Below, piece by piece: positions 34,458 to 43,049 of a stretch of DNA of 64,000 nt. The notes under the pieces were generated by a model that saw only the letters and a program-made list of their open reading frames with translations, was not told where the DNA came from and ran no database searches. The position numbers and the translations under genes are program-made. Positions within the stretch are counted from its first letter, which is position 1. The number at the start of each line of letters is the position of its first letter. This DNA comes from UBA11346 sp038060575 (GTDB lineage Bacteria; Planctomycetota; UBA11346), in the NCBI GenBank assembly GCA_964652775.1, contig CAZZAM010000008.1, positions 47,415-111,414 on the forward strand. The letters run 5' to 3'.

Positions 34458-35846
34458 ATGAGCCAAAGTCGGCTTGTTGCTCGTGATCTCGCTGTCTTGT
34501 GGCACCCATGCAGCCAAATGACGGACTACCGCGACTTCCCGCCACTGGAGGTCGTCAGTGCCTCGGGCTGCCGCATCAAACTGGCCGACGGGCGCGAGAT
34601 CCTCGACGCGGTTTCCTCCTGGTGGTGCAAGAGCCTCGGCCACGGCCACCCCGACATCTCCGCCGCGATCCGCGCCCAGCTCGATCGCTTTGAGCACGTC
34701 ATCCTCGCCAACACGACCAGTGAACTCGTCGTGTCGTTTTGTGAGCGGCTGCTTACTGCCGCCAACGCCGGCTTCACGCAACAACCGCGAACCACGAACC
34801 GCGAACCGCGAACCTTCTCCAAAGTTTTCTTCGCCGAGAACGGATCCACCGCCGTCGAGGTCGCGTTGAAGATGGCGCTGCACGCACAAGCGTTGTGGGG
34901 CCACCCGCAGCGCACGCACTTCGCCGCGTTGTCCGGAGGCTATCACGGCGAGACCGTCGGCGCGTTGTCGGTTGGGGATCTCGGCCTCTACGCTGATCCC
35001 TATCGCCCGCTGTTATTTCCGTCGCTGCAACTCGGCCCCCTGCCGTGGCGTAGCGGACCCGAAGATCCGCGCTGGCTTGATGCGAGCGCCGAGTGGCCAG
35101 CGATCGTACACCAATTACAGACGCAGGCGAACAAACTCGCCGCGATCATCTACGAGCCGATTCTGCAAGGCGCCGGCGGCATGCGCGTGGTCAGTCCAGA
35201 TCTGCTGACGCGCCTGCGTGCGTGGGCCGACGCGCACGACGTCCTGCTGATCGCCGACGAGATCGCCGCCGGCATGGGCCGTTGCGGCGCGATACTCGCG
35301 TCGCACCTCGCCACCAACGCCCGGCCCGACATCGCCGTCGTCGGCAAGGGCCTCACCGGCGGCACACTGCCGCTCGCGTGTACGCTCACGACCCAGCGCA
35401 TCTATGACACGTTCCTGGGAACATGGGCTGAAAAGCGGGCATTTCTCCACTCAAATACGTTCGCCGGAAATGCCCTCGCGGTCGCAGCGGCCAACGCGGT
35501 GCTGACGGTGTTTGAGCGCGATCGGATCTATGAGCGGGCTACAGAGACGGGCAAGCGGATGCGTTTGGCACTTGCCGACCTCGCGCGCACACGTCCGTGG
35601 ATCGCCAACGTGCGCGGTGTTGGCATGATGGCAGCGTGCGACCTGCGGCGGCGTGATGGATCACCACTTGATCCTGCAGCGCGGACTGGCTTTCAGGTGT
35701 ATCGCGAGGCCGTGCGACGCGGAGCGTTACTCAGGCCGTTGGGGGATACGATGTATGTGATGCCGCCGCTCAATACAGGATGGGGTGACATCGAACGCAT
35801 GTTAGTGATTTTAGCCGACAGCACAGATTCGATTGTGAGCCACTGA
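34458..35846 (+). CDS. bioA: adenosylmethionine-8-amino-7-oxononanoate aminotransferase
   Basis: BioA converts KAPA to DAPA with S-adenosylmethionine in biotin synthesis. The PLP-dependent class III fold shows WHPCSQM (about residue 17 on), DAVSSWWCKSLGHGHP, AENGSTAVEVALKMA, LSGGYHGETVGALS and the PLP lysine in VVGKGLTGGTLPL. Just before the AENGST motif is an insertion of about 15 residues (TQQPRTTNREPRTFSK) coded by tandem ACCGCGA-type heptamers. The frame is open to 34377, and ATG 34422 or 34458 are likely starts; 34458 gives 462 residues, near the family norm. No other bio gene is adjacent. Confidence 0.9.
   Translation: MSQSRLVARDLAVLWHPCSQMTDYRDFPPLEVVSASGCRIKLADGREILDAVSSWWCKSLGHGHPDISAAIRAQLDRFEHVILANTTSELVVSFCERLLTAANAGFTQQPRTTNREPRTFSKVFFAENGSTAVEVALKMALHAQALWGHPQRTHFAALSGGYHGETVGALSVGDLGLYADPYRPLLFPSLQLGPLPWRSGPEDPRWLDASAEWPAIVHQLQTQANKLAAIIYEPILQGAGGMRVVSPDLLTRLRAWADAHDVLLIADEIAAGMGRCGAILASHLATNARPDIAVVGKGLTGGTLPLACTLTTQRIYDTFLGTWAEKRAFLHSNTFAGNALAVAAANAVLTVFERDRIYERATETGKRMRLALADLARTRPWIANVRGVGMMAACDLRRRDGSPLDPAARTGFQVYREAVRRGALLRPLGDTMYVMPPLNTGWGDIERMLVILADSTDSIVSH
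34784..34814. repeat. tandem heptamers inside bioA
   Basis: ACCGCGA, ACCACGA, ACCGCGA and ACCGCGA run in tandem (period seven) plus a partial unit. They encode an insertion in bioA just before a conserved motif. Word-like repeats are otherwise seen in gaps of this window. Confidence 0.8.
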
Positions 35847-35867
35847 CGGCTCAATACAAAGCGGCAT

Positions 35868-36380
35868 ATGACTTTTCCCAGCCTGAAGACACAAATATCA
35901 TTGTTAAACCGCGCAGAATATCGATACGACCTACTCGTTTCCAACTTTGCAGAACACTACCTTGAATTAACGCGTGCTAATTACGAACCACGACCAGATA
36001 TTGCCGTCTTCACAAATTGGCTACGTCACCTGCATTGTGATATTCGTCCTTCGCTTCTGAATGCATGGGAAGGAATGGCCTCACACTTCGGCTTTGCCCT
36101 TGGGGATAAAATCACTTTGGGTCCCATCACTCTCTACGCCATTCGACTATCCTGCTATCCGTTGGAAGAGATTGTACGCATCGAGGGAATCGCAGCGAAG
36201 AAGGATGGTAAGCCATCGCAGTCGATGCTCACACTCGCTGTTTCAGAGCACTCGCAGATCCAAAGACACGAACAGAAAGTTGGCAAAAACGTTCTTGAAC
36301 CACTCTTGTTCCCTGGGACCACCAGACTCGCAAATGTCCGAAAATTTATTGAAGACGCTACTGCTGGATTGTCGAAATAG
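35868..36380 (+). CDS. hypothetical protein, AT-rich orphan
   Basis: A 170-residue soluble protein (starts MTFPSLKTQ, ends EDATAGLSK). I recognise no family. It has mixed alpha/beta character with a cysteine pair in LHCDIRP and LSCYPLEE, and no signal peptide or membrane segment. Its codons are more AT-rich than flanking bioA and the aminotransferase, which suggests foreign origin. It starts 21 bases after the bioA stop. Seven bases after its own stop lies a 31-base sequence identical to the one downstream of the AT-rich orphan at 783-1232. Confidence 0.5.
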   Translation: MTFPSLKTQISLLNRAEYRYDLLVSNFAEHYLELTRANYEPRPDIAVFTNWLRHLHCDIRPSLLNAWEGMASHFGFALGDKITLGPITLYAIRLSCYPLEEIVRIEGIAAKKDGKPSQSMLTLAVSEHSQIQRHEQKVGKNVLEPLLFPGTTRLANVRKFIEDATAGLSK

Positions 36381-36387
36381 ACACGCG

Positions 36388-36418
36388 CAGCCACGCTGGA
36401 GCGTGGCGTTCCCAGGCC
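36388..36418. repeat. 31-bp repeat with inner hairpin, copy 2
   Basis: Identical over 31 bases to 1300-1330. It begins seven bases after the orphan gene stop and lies 54 bases upstream of the aminotransferase start. The CCACGC..GCGTGG stem could form a hairpin. Confidence 0.8.
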
Positions 36419-36471
36419 GCTGGAACACAGATAAATATCGGGTAGCTTCCCACCCTTCCCCGAAGGTTCCC

Positions 36472-37701
36472 ATGACCCTGCAGCGTATACCCACCTCCGA
36501 TTCGCTCGCCAACGTCCGCTATGAAATTCGCGGGGCGCTGGCTACGCGTTCGGTTGAGCTGGAGCGGCAGGGACACCAGATCATCAAGATGAACGTGGGG
36601 AATCCCGGTCTGTTCGGGTTCCGTGCGCCGGATAACATTCAGCGCGCGATCGCCGCGAGTCTGCCACAGTCCGATCCATATTCGCACCAGAAGGGCATCA
36701 TGCCCGCGCGCGAGGCGGTGGTGAAGCAGCAGCACCAACGCGGTGTGACCGACGTGACCACTGATGATGTGTTCATCGGTAACGGCGTGTCCGAGTTGAT
36801 CCTCATTTGTCTGCGCGGCCTGCTCAGTGCTGGTGACGAAGTATTGATCCCCAGCCCTGACTATCCGTTGTGGACGGCTGCGACCACGCTGGCCCTCGGC
36901 AAGGCGGTTCACTATCCGTGTCGGCGCGAGAACGGTTACGTGCCCGATCCAGCCGACGTTGCGAAGCTGGTCACGCCGCGCACGCGGGCGATCGTTATTA
37001 TTTCACCGAACAATCCGACCGGCGCGGTGTATCCAAAAGCCGTCATCGAACAGCTCGTCGCGATCGCTGAAGAACGCGGCCTGGTCGTGTTCTCGGACGA
37101 AATCTACGACGACATCACCTACGATGGCGCGGTCCACACGCCGGTCGCAACGGTGTGCAAGCAGACGCTGTGCGCGACCTTCGGCGGTCTGTCGAAAGTC
37201 TATCGCTCGTGCGGCTACCGCGTCGGCTGGGTGTCGTTCAGCGGCGCGAAGGCTGCGGCGAAGGATTACATGGCCGCGCTCGATTTGCTGTGCGCGCTCC
37301 GGCTCTGTTCGAACGTGCCAGGACAATTCGCGGTCGCGCCTGCGCTCAACGAAAAATCTTCGATTGGCGAATTGATCAAGCCCGGTGGACGCCTCTACGA
37401 GACGCGCCGCGCGGTCATCGACGGTCTCGCGAAGTCGAAGTTGTTTGAAACCGTGACGCCGGCTGGCGCGCTGTACGCGTTCGTTCGCCTCAAGCCCGGT
37501 CTGCTGCCTGGCTTTGACGATCAGAAATTCGCCTTCGATTTGCTGGAGAAATACCACATTTTGGTCACCCCCGGCAACGGCTTCAACGTGCCCTACCGCG
37601 ACGGCATCCGACTGACCCTGTTGCCCGAAGCGGCGACCATGACCAAGGTAATCGCCACTCTCGATGAGGCCGCGACGGCGTATGCAACTGCCGCCCGCTG
37701 A
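36472..37701 (+). CDS. aminotransferase class I/II, AlaA-like
   Basis: A 409-residue PLP-dependent aminotransferase close to alanine transaminase (AlaA/AlaC) by its wording: VGNPGLFGF, PSPDYPLW, ISPNNPTGAVY (substrate-binding), SDEIYDDITYDG and the PLP lysine in TFGGLSKVYRSCGYRVGW. It would interconvert pyruvate and alanine with glutamate or another donor. ATG 36472 has GAAGG five bases upstream, so this start is well supported; the longer open frame upstream is not real. A small membrane protein gene overlaps its last 20 bases in another frame. Confidence 0.92.
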   Translation: MTLQRIPTSDSLANVRYEIRGALATRSVELERQGHQIIKMNVGNPGLFGFRAPDNIQRAIAASLPQSDPYSHQKGIMPAREAVVKQQHQRGVTDVTTDDVFIGNGVSELILICLRGLLSAGDEVLIPSPDYPLWTAATTLALGKAVHYPCRRENGYVPDPADVAKLVTPRTRAIVIISPNNPTGAVYPKAVIEQLVAIAEERGLVVFSDEIYDDITYDGAVHTPVATVCKQTLCATFGGLSKVYRSCGYRVGWVSFSGAKAAAKDYMAALDLLCALRLCSNVPGQFAVAPALNEKSSIGELIKPGGRLYETRRAVIDGLAKSKLFETVTPAGALYAFVRLKPGLLPGFDDQKFAFDLLEKYHILVTPGNGFNVPYRDGIRLTLLPEAATMTKVIATLDEAATAYATAAR

Positions 37702-38140
37702 CGCTCACCAACGCGCTGAGGCCGAACGGATTCTCAATCTGTACGGCGGGAATCCGCAGGGCCTCGCGAAAGCGCTGGAGCTGCTGCACAGTCAATTCGC
37801 CACCATGCAGGCGCGCACGCAGTTGCTGCTGACCTTGGCCACGATCACCATGACGATCACCGGCTTTTCCGGCCATCAGATGGCCAAGAGTGGTTTCTTC
37901 GCCTCGCTGGCGATGGCCGTCGGCCTGATCTGCGTCCTCGTCTCGGTGCTTTTGATGATGGCAAGTCTGCGCGTGCATTGGCTCAGTCAGTTCGATGAAG
38001 GTGATCCAGTTGCGACCGTTGCTGCAATAATTTCGTACCGCGACAGCAAAACCTGCCGCTACCGAATTCAGATTACTCTGCTCGCGTCAGGACTTGCGTG
38101 TTACGTCGCTGCGGTCGTGGCGTATTTGATCGCGCCGTAG
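37682..38140 (+). CDS. hypothetical membrane protein
   Basis: A 152-residue protein with an N-terminal amphipathic coiled region (about 1-45), two adjacent helices (about 50-90, LLTLATITMTITGFSG and FFASLAMAVGLICVLVSVLLMMASL) and a third near the end (LLASGLACYVAAVVAYLIAP). I do not recognise a family. ATG 37682 lies in the last codons of the aminotransferase (20-base overlap), so it may be translationally coupled to it. It converges with ileS, whose stop is two bases away. Confidence 0.55.
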   Translation: MQLPPADAHQRAEAERILNLYGGNPQGLAKALELLHSQFATMQARTQLLLTLATITMTITGFSGHQMAKSGFFASLAMAVGLICVLVSVLLMMASLRVHWLSQFDEGDPVATVAAIISYRDSKTCRYRIQITLLASGLACYVAAVVAYLIAP

Positions 38141-38142
38141 TG

Positions 38143-41100
38143 CTAGGCTTTCGCGATTACGTAGCGCACGACACGCCCGTTGATGTCGGCCTGCTGGGTA
38201 CCGTCACCACGAGTAAAGCTGGTCGCGAGCACTTCGCCGGCAATGTACGCGGCGTGGCGTTCGATGGCGGCGGCGAGTTCCGCGTCATCGCTGCTCCAGG
38301 TCACGCGGATACGATCGCTGACTTCGAGGCCGGCGTCTTTGCGGGCTTGCTGAAGGACGCTGACGAATTCGCGGGCGTAGCCTTCGGCGATTAATTCCGG
38401 ATTGAGCGCAGTGTCGAGGGCGACGGTGACAGAGCCAGAACTGGCAACGACACTGCCGGGCTTGGGCTGGCGTTGCAGCAACACGTCGGTGGTGCCGACA
38501 GAGACACCAGCGATCTCAACGCTGCGGCCAGCTTCGATTTCGGCAACTTCGGAGAAACTCCACGACGACAGCGCGGCGCCGATTTCTTTGAGCTTCGGAC
38601 CGGCACGCGTCCGCAAAGCAGCGAAGTTCGGCTTGACCGAGATTGAGCAGAACGCGGCTTCGTCAGGCGACACGTTGATCGCCTTCACGTTGAGTTCGCT
38701 CGACAATTCTTTGGCGAAACGCTGGGCAGCGGCGCGCACCTGCGGATCGCGTGAAACCACGGTCAGCGCGGCGAGCGGCTGACGGATCTTGAGCTTGCTG
38801 TCTTCGCGCAGCTTGCGACCGAGCGTGGCGACGGTGAAGGTCACTGCGGCATCGCGCTCTAACGCTTCGTCAATGAGAGCGGCATCGGGCTGCGGGTAGT
38901 CGCACCAATGCACTGACTTCGGGGCCTGCGGATCGACGGCGACAACGAGGCGCTGATGCACTTCCTCGGTGAGAAACGGCATGAACGGGGCCAGGACTTT
39001 GGCGAAGGTCGTCAGCACTTGGTAGAGCGTGGCGTAGGCATCGCACTGATCCTGCTTGTCTTCACTCTTCCAGAAACGCGCACGATTCCAGCGCACGTAG
39101 CCGTTAGTTAGCTCGTTGATGAACGCATCGAGGCGCGGCACCACGTTATAGAGACGATAGCCTTCCATCTCGCGGTGGACGTCGCGGATAAGCGACTGCA
39201 TGAGTGACACGATCCAGCGATCGAGGACGTGACACTGACCGACCGGGCGCGGCTTCGCGGTGCGCGGATCCCAATTATCGACCGAGGCGTAGGTGGTGAA
39301 GAATGACAGCGCGTTCCAGTACGGCAGAACAACCGTGCGGACGATTTCCGACAGACCCTTCTCGGAGAAGCGCATCGGTTCGGCGCGCACCACCGGCGAA
39401 TCGATCAGGTAGGCGCGCAGCGCGTCGGCACCGAATTGGTCGAGAACAACTGCAGGATCCGGGTAATTCTTCTTCGACTTCGACATCTTCGCGCCGTCTT
39501 CGGCGAGAATCATGCCGTTGACAACGACGTTGCGGAACGCCGGCTTGTCGAATAGCGCCGTTGAAAGCACGAGCAGCGAATAAAACCAGCCACGCGTTTG
39601 ATCCAAACCCTCAGCAATGAATTGCGCCGGGAAGGTCGCGTCGAACGCGGCTTTATTCTCGTACGGATAGTGCTTCTGACCGTAGGGCATCGCGCCGCTT
39701 TCAAACCAGCAGTCGAGGACTTCCGGCGTACGGCGATAGGCTTTGCCATCGCGCTTGATCTCGACCTTGTCGAGGAAGTGTTTGTGCAAGTCGGTGATCG
39801 TTGCGCCAGACAGCTTCTCCAACTCGGCAACCGAACCAACACAGATCTGATCCGTCGGATCAGCGACGTTGATCCAGATCGGCAAGCACGAACCCCAGAA
39901 ACGATTGCGACTGATGTTCCAGTCCGGGCCGTCGGCAATGAAGTTGCCGAAGCGATTGGCACCGATCGCCTCGGGAACCCAGTGGATCGTCTTGTTCAGC
40001 TCGACCATGCGCGGGCGCAGATCGGCGACGCGGATGTACCACGCATCCATCGCACGGTAGATCAGTGGACCGCCGGTGCGTTCGCAGAATGGATAGCTGT
40101 GAACGATCGTGGACTGATGGAACAGTTTACCTTCGTCCTTGAGGCGCTTGATGATCGCCTTGTCGGCATCTTTGCAGAATTGGCCAGCGTATTCGGGCAC
40201 TTTATCAGTGAACGCGCACTGTTCATCGAGCGGATCGACGATGCCGATGCCGGCAGCACGGCAGATGCGGTAGTCGTCTTCGCCATAAGCCGGTGCCATG
40301 TGGACGATGCCGGTGCCGTCACCGGTGGTGACGAAGTTGTCGGTGAGGATACGAAATGCGTTGGGCGTATCGGCAAAGTAGGGGAATAGCGGTTCGTAGC
40401 CATCTACGCACAACTGTACCAGATGCCTGCCTTTGTAATCCATGCCGTTGTCGATGTATTCATCTTTCGACTTGAAGTATCGTGGCAGGGCATCCCTAGC
40501 TAAAATGTAATGCGCGCCGTCGCGACGATCTGCCACCATCGCGTAATCAACTTCGGGTCCGACACACAGCGCGAGATTCTCCGGCAAAGTCCAGGGCGTC
40601 GTTGTCCAAGCGAGAAAATATACTGGTGGTGTTACGTCTTCACCCGAACCAACCTTCTTTGCGCTGATCAACGGCGTGCCACGCAGCTTAAACTTCACTG
40701 TCACCGCCGGATCCTGCACATCCTGATAATTATTTCCCGCTTCGAAGTTCGACAGCGGCGTGGTCAGCTTCGGGCTGTACGGCATGACGCGGTGCGCTTT
40801 ATAAACCCGCTGCTTGTCCCACAGCTGCTTGAACACCCACCACACCGACTCCATGAATTTTTTATCCATGGTCTTGTAATCGTTGTCGAAATCGACCCAG
40901 CGACCCATGCGGGTGACGGTTTTGCGCCACTCGTTGACGTAGGTCTGGACCATGCTGCGGCATTGCTCGTTGAACTTATCGACGCCATGGGCGCGGATCT
41001 CGGGCGCGCCGTTGAGCTTCAGTTCTTTTTGCGCAAGGTTTTCGATCGGCAGACCGTGGCAGTCCCAGCCGAAACGACGATCGACGTGATGGCCGCGCAT

Positions 41101-41331
41101 CGACCAGTAACGCGGGACGATGTCCTTGATGGTTCCGGCAAGCAGATGGCCGTAGTGCGGCGTGCCGGTGGCGAAGGGCGGGCCGTCGTAGAACACGAAC
41201 TCGGGGCCGCCTTGCGCTTTGCGGCGACGATTCGACTCATGGAAGGCGTCGAGGCGCTGCCACAATTCGAGAATGCGCTCCTCGACCTCGGGGAGGCGAA
41301 CCTGGGCGGGAACCTTGGCGAACGTGCTCAT
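38143..41331 (-). CDS. ileS: isoleucyl-tRNA synthetase, type 2-like
   Basis: A 1062-residue class I synthetase that charges tRNA-Ile. The nucleotide motif reads HYGH (about 59-62 in ATGTPHYGHLLAGT), and the second is KMSKS in AKMSKSKKNYPDP. The CP1 editing domain holds WTTTPWTLPENLALCVG. Long C-terminal and insertion segments and HYGH rather than HIGH are features of the type 2 IleRS clade, which includes eukaryotic-like and mupirocin-resistant enzymes. ATG 41331 (MSTFAKVPAQV) is preferred to 41364. It is convergent with the preceding gene and stands alone. Confidence 0.96.
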   Translation of the reverse strand: MSTFAKVPAQVRLPEVEERILELWQRLDAFHESNRRRKAQGGPEFVFYDGPPFATGTPHYGHLLAGTIKDIVPRYWSMRGHHVDRRFGWDCHGLPIENLAQKELKLNGAPEIRAHGVDKFNEQCRSMVQTYVNEWRKTVTRMGRWVDFDNDYKTMDKKFMESVWWVFKQLWDKQRVYKAHRVMPYSPKLTTPLSNFEAGNNYQDVQDPAVTVKFKLRGTPLISAKKVGSGEDVTPPVYFLAWTTTPWTLPENLALCVGPEVDYAMVADRRDGAHYILARDALPRYFKSKDEYIDNGMDYKGRHLVQLCVDGYEPLFPYFADTPNAFRILTDNFVTTGDGTGIVHMAPAYGEDDYRICRAAGIGIVDPLDEQCAFTDKVPEYAGQFCKDADKAIIKRLKDEGKLFHQSTIVHSYPFCERTGGPLIYRAMDAWYIRVADLRPRMVELNKTIHWVPEAIGANRFGNFIADGPDWNISRNRFWGSCLPIWINVADPTDQICVGSVAELEKLSGATITDLHKHFLDKVEIKRDGKAYRRTPEVLDCWFESGAMPYGQKHYPYENKAAFDATFPAQFIAEGLDQTRGWFYSLLVLSTALFDKPAFRNVVVNGMILAEDGAKMSKSKKNYPDPAVVLDQFGADALRAYLIDSPVVRAEPMRFSEKGLSEIVRTVVLPYWNALSFFTTYASVDNWDPRTAKPRPVGQCHVLDRWIVSLMQSLIRDVHREMEGYRLYNVVPRLDAFINELTNGYVRWNRARFWKSEDKQDQCDAYATLYQVLTTFAKVLAPFMPFLTEEVHQRLVVAVDPQAPKSVHWCDYPQPDAALIDEALERDAAVTFTVATLGRKLREDSKLKIRQPLAALTVVSRDPQVRAAAQRFAKELSSELNVKAINVSPDEAAFCSISVKPNFAALRTRAGPKLKEIGAALSSWSFSEVAEIEAGRSVEIAGVSVGTTDVLLQRQPKPGSVVASSGSVTVALDTALNPELIAEGYAREFVSVLQQARKDAGLEVSDRIRVTWSSDDAELAAAIERHAAYIAGEVLATSFTRGDGTQQADINGRVVRYVIAKA

Positions 41332-41398
41332 GGGGCGGGGAAGGTAGCGGGTAACATGCGTCACCCAAGAGGCAGGATTGGGCAGAAATGCAACGTGA

Positions 41399-41440
41399 AT
41401 GTCAAATGCTGGAATGCTGGAATGCTGGAATGCTGGAATG
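41399..41440. repeat. tandem AATGCTGG octamers (solo arm)
   Basis: At least four tandem AATGCTGG units, as in the left arms of the elements at 3181, 42538, 47370 and 63329, but without an obvious matching right arm before the next gene. It lies between ileS and a secreted protein gene. Confidence 0.85.
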
Positions 41441-41525
41441 ACGAATACGCGAATGTCTCAACTGGCGACTCGCCACGGAGCATTCGCCACTGGTGCAAAG
41501 GCATAAGCATGATCATGCTGCGCCC

Positions 41526-42533
41526 GTGCGCTGGATTCTTCTTCTCTGTGCTGTTTGCCTTCTGTCGGCTGTCGACATGCCGCCGAGTCCGTCCACCGTA
41601 CCCGGCATCCGCATTTGGCCGAATCCCAGCATCACGCATTGGCCGGCGATCGCGATTGAGGGCGAGACGCGCAACGTCGCGTTCAGTATTCCGGTCAAGC
41701 AGCCCGGCGCGAAGGCCGAGTTGGGCTGGGAGGGCGACAAGCCGATCGAACTCACCCTGCCGAAAGATGCCGAGCGCGCGAGCGGCCTCATGGATCTCGC
41801 GTTGAAACCGGGTGTACGCAAACTGCGCATCGCGCTGGCCGATGTTGATCAGCGTCTGCCGATCCGGGTCGTCGATGCGATCGGGGTATGGCCACTTGCT
41901 CGCTTGATCGACGGCTATCCGGTCGATGCGGCCGGCGTGCCGGTGGTGCTGCTGGATCATCAACGACCGGCCGGTGGCGAACGCACGTGGGCCATGCTCA
42001 AAGACGAACTACCGCGACCGAGCGGACGCGCGCTGATCGTCGGCGATCCACTGGCTGCGATGGGCGCAACCGCGTGGGACGGACTCGATGCTGACACACG
42101 GCCAGCCACCGATCTCATCAAACCGCATCACGCGTGTCTGGTCGCCTTGGCCAAACTGCCCGATCCCCTGCCGCGCAGCATCATCTGGTGCCCAGGCAAC
42201 GGCGCGATCCGGCACGGCGAACCCGACCCCGAGGAGGTTCGCTTGATTGCCGTCCTGCGCACCCGTTTTGAGGCTATGGGCGTGCGACCCATCCTATTCT
42301 TGGCACTGCCCCCGCTCCCGGTCGAGGCTCATCTGCAAACCGCCAACCAACGCCGACGTGAAGACCTCATTGCCGAGGCCGACCGCTGTGGCTGGAAGTG
42401 CCTTGATCTCGCCCACGCCGCCGGACCCGCCGATGCCGCCAATCGCGTCGGCAATCAGGCCTTTACCACCTACCCCTTGGGCCAAGCCCAGGCCAGGATG
42501 CGGGAACTACTGGCGATGGCCTTGGGGAAGTAG
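41526..42533 (+). CDS. secreted hypothetical protein, possible SGNH-hydrolase-like
   Basis: About 335 residues. A GTG at 41526 gives a signal peptide (MRWILLLCAVCLLSAVD); the longer frame from GTG 41493 starts with histidine-rich residues and is less likely. The mature part begins with a strand-rich domain (about 30-120). The second half reads alpha/beta with a GDPLAAMGATAWDG turn, a CPGNGAIRHG turn and ILFLALPPLP, an order faintly like SGNH/GDSL hydrolases, but a catalytic Ser is not clear. It might bind or cleave a polysaccharide or ester; low confidence. Confidence 0.5.
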   Translation: MRWILLLCAVCLLSAVDMPPSPSTVPGIRIWPNPSITHWPAIAIEGETRNVAFSIPVKQPGAKAELGWEGDKPIELTLPKDAERASGLMDLALKPGVRKLRIALADVDQRLPIRVVDAIGVWPLARLIDGYPVDAAGVPVVLLDHQRPAGGERTWAMLKDELPRPSGRALIVGDPLAAMGATAWDGLDADTRPATDLIKPHHACLVALAKLPDPLPRSIIWCPGNGAIRHGEPDPEEVRLIAVLRTRFEAMGVRPILFLALPPLPVEAHLQTANQRRREDLIAEADRCGWKCLDLAHAAGPADAANRVGNQAFTTYPLGQAQARMRELLAMALGK

Positions 42534-42537
42534 GCGC

Positions 42538-42666
42538 AAAATGTCGAATGCTGGAATGCTGGAATGCTGGAATACCGCAGGTGACCGACGTTTGGTAGAC
42601 CCTGCCAAGGAAGTCAGAGCCCCGATCCCCATTCGAACATGCCAGCATTCCAGCATTCCAACATTT
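42538..42666. repeat. AATGCTGG-word palindrome
   Basis: Left arm 42538-42573 pairs with right arm 42631-42666 through repeated AATGCTGG and AATGTYGG-like words. It starts four bases after the preceding stop. Confidence 0.88.
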
Positions 42667-42722
42667 GAGGCATTCCCTACCCGGTACTTGCCGTCACCGG
42701 ACCCTCGAGTAGCTTGCGACCC

Positions 42723-43049
42723 ATGCGCAACCCGACCCTCCTCGCTCTTGCCTCCGTCGCCTTCCTCGTCGCCGCTGGATGCCAGGACCGGGCCAACCTC
42801 CGCGAACTGCCCGATCGTCAGGGCCATGCCTATCGCACAGAAGGTGCTGAGCGTCCGCTCGCAAACCAGACCGCGCCGTACCAAGACGAACAAACGTACA
42901 CCGTTACTGGCAGCGACACGTTGATACTCGTGTCCAAGAAGTTCAACACCACCGTTGACGCGATCGTCCGCCGTAACGACCTTCAGACCAATATCCTCAC
43001 GCCTGGCCAGGTTCTGATCGTTAAGAAGCTGGGCGCTCCCACCAAGTGA
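42723..43049 (+). CDS. LysM-domain lipoprotein
   Basis: A 108-residue lipoprotein. The signal peptide ends in a lipobox (VAAGC, Cys at residue 20), so the protein is probably lipidated and held at a membrane. A single LysM domain (about 58-104: YTVTGSDTLILVSKKFNTTVDAIVRRNDLQTNILTPGQVLIV) binds peptidoglycan. ATG 42723 (MRNPTLLALAS) is preferred to 42714. The stop overlaps the rdgB start as GTGA, so the two are co-translated. The partner nature of RdgB in this pair is not explained by function. Confidence 0.85.
   Translation: MRNPTLLALASVAFLVAAGCQDRANLRELPDRQGHAYRTEGAERPLANQTAPYQDEQTYTVTGSDTLILVSKKFNTTVDAIVRRNDLQTNILTPGQVLIVKKLGAPTK

Noticed and set aside
1300..36418. Classical integron attC sites after the AT-rich orphans
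   Set aside because: The 31-mer lacks the GTTRRRY and RYYYAAC core sites, and no integrase gene is visible. Only the general analogy remains.
40510..41805. Long open frame opposite ileS and into the next gap
   Set aside because: It runs antisense through conserved ileS motifs and then through tandem repeats; composition is not protein-like.
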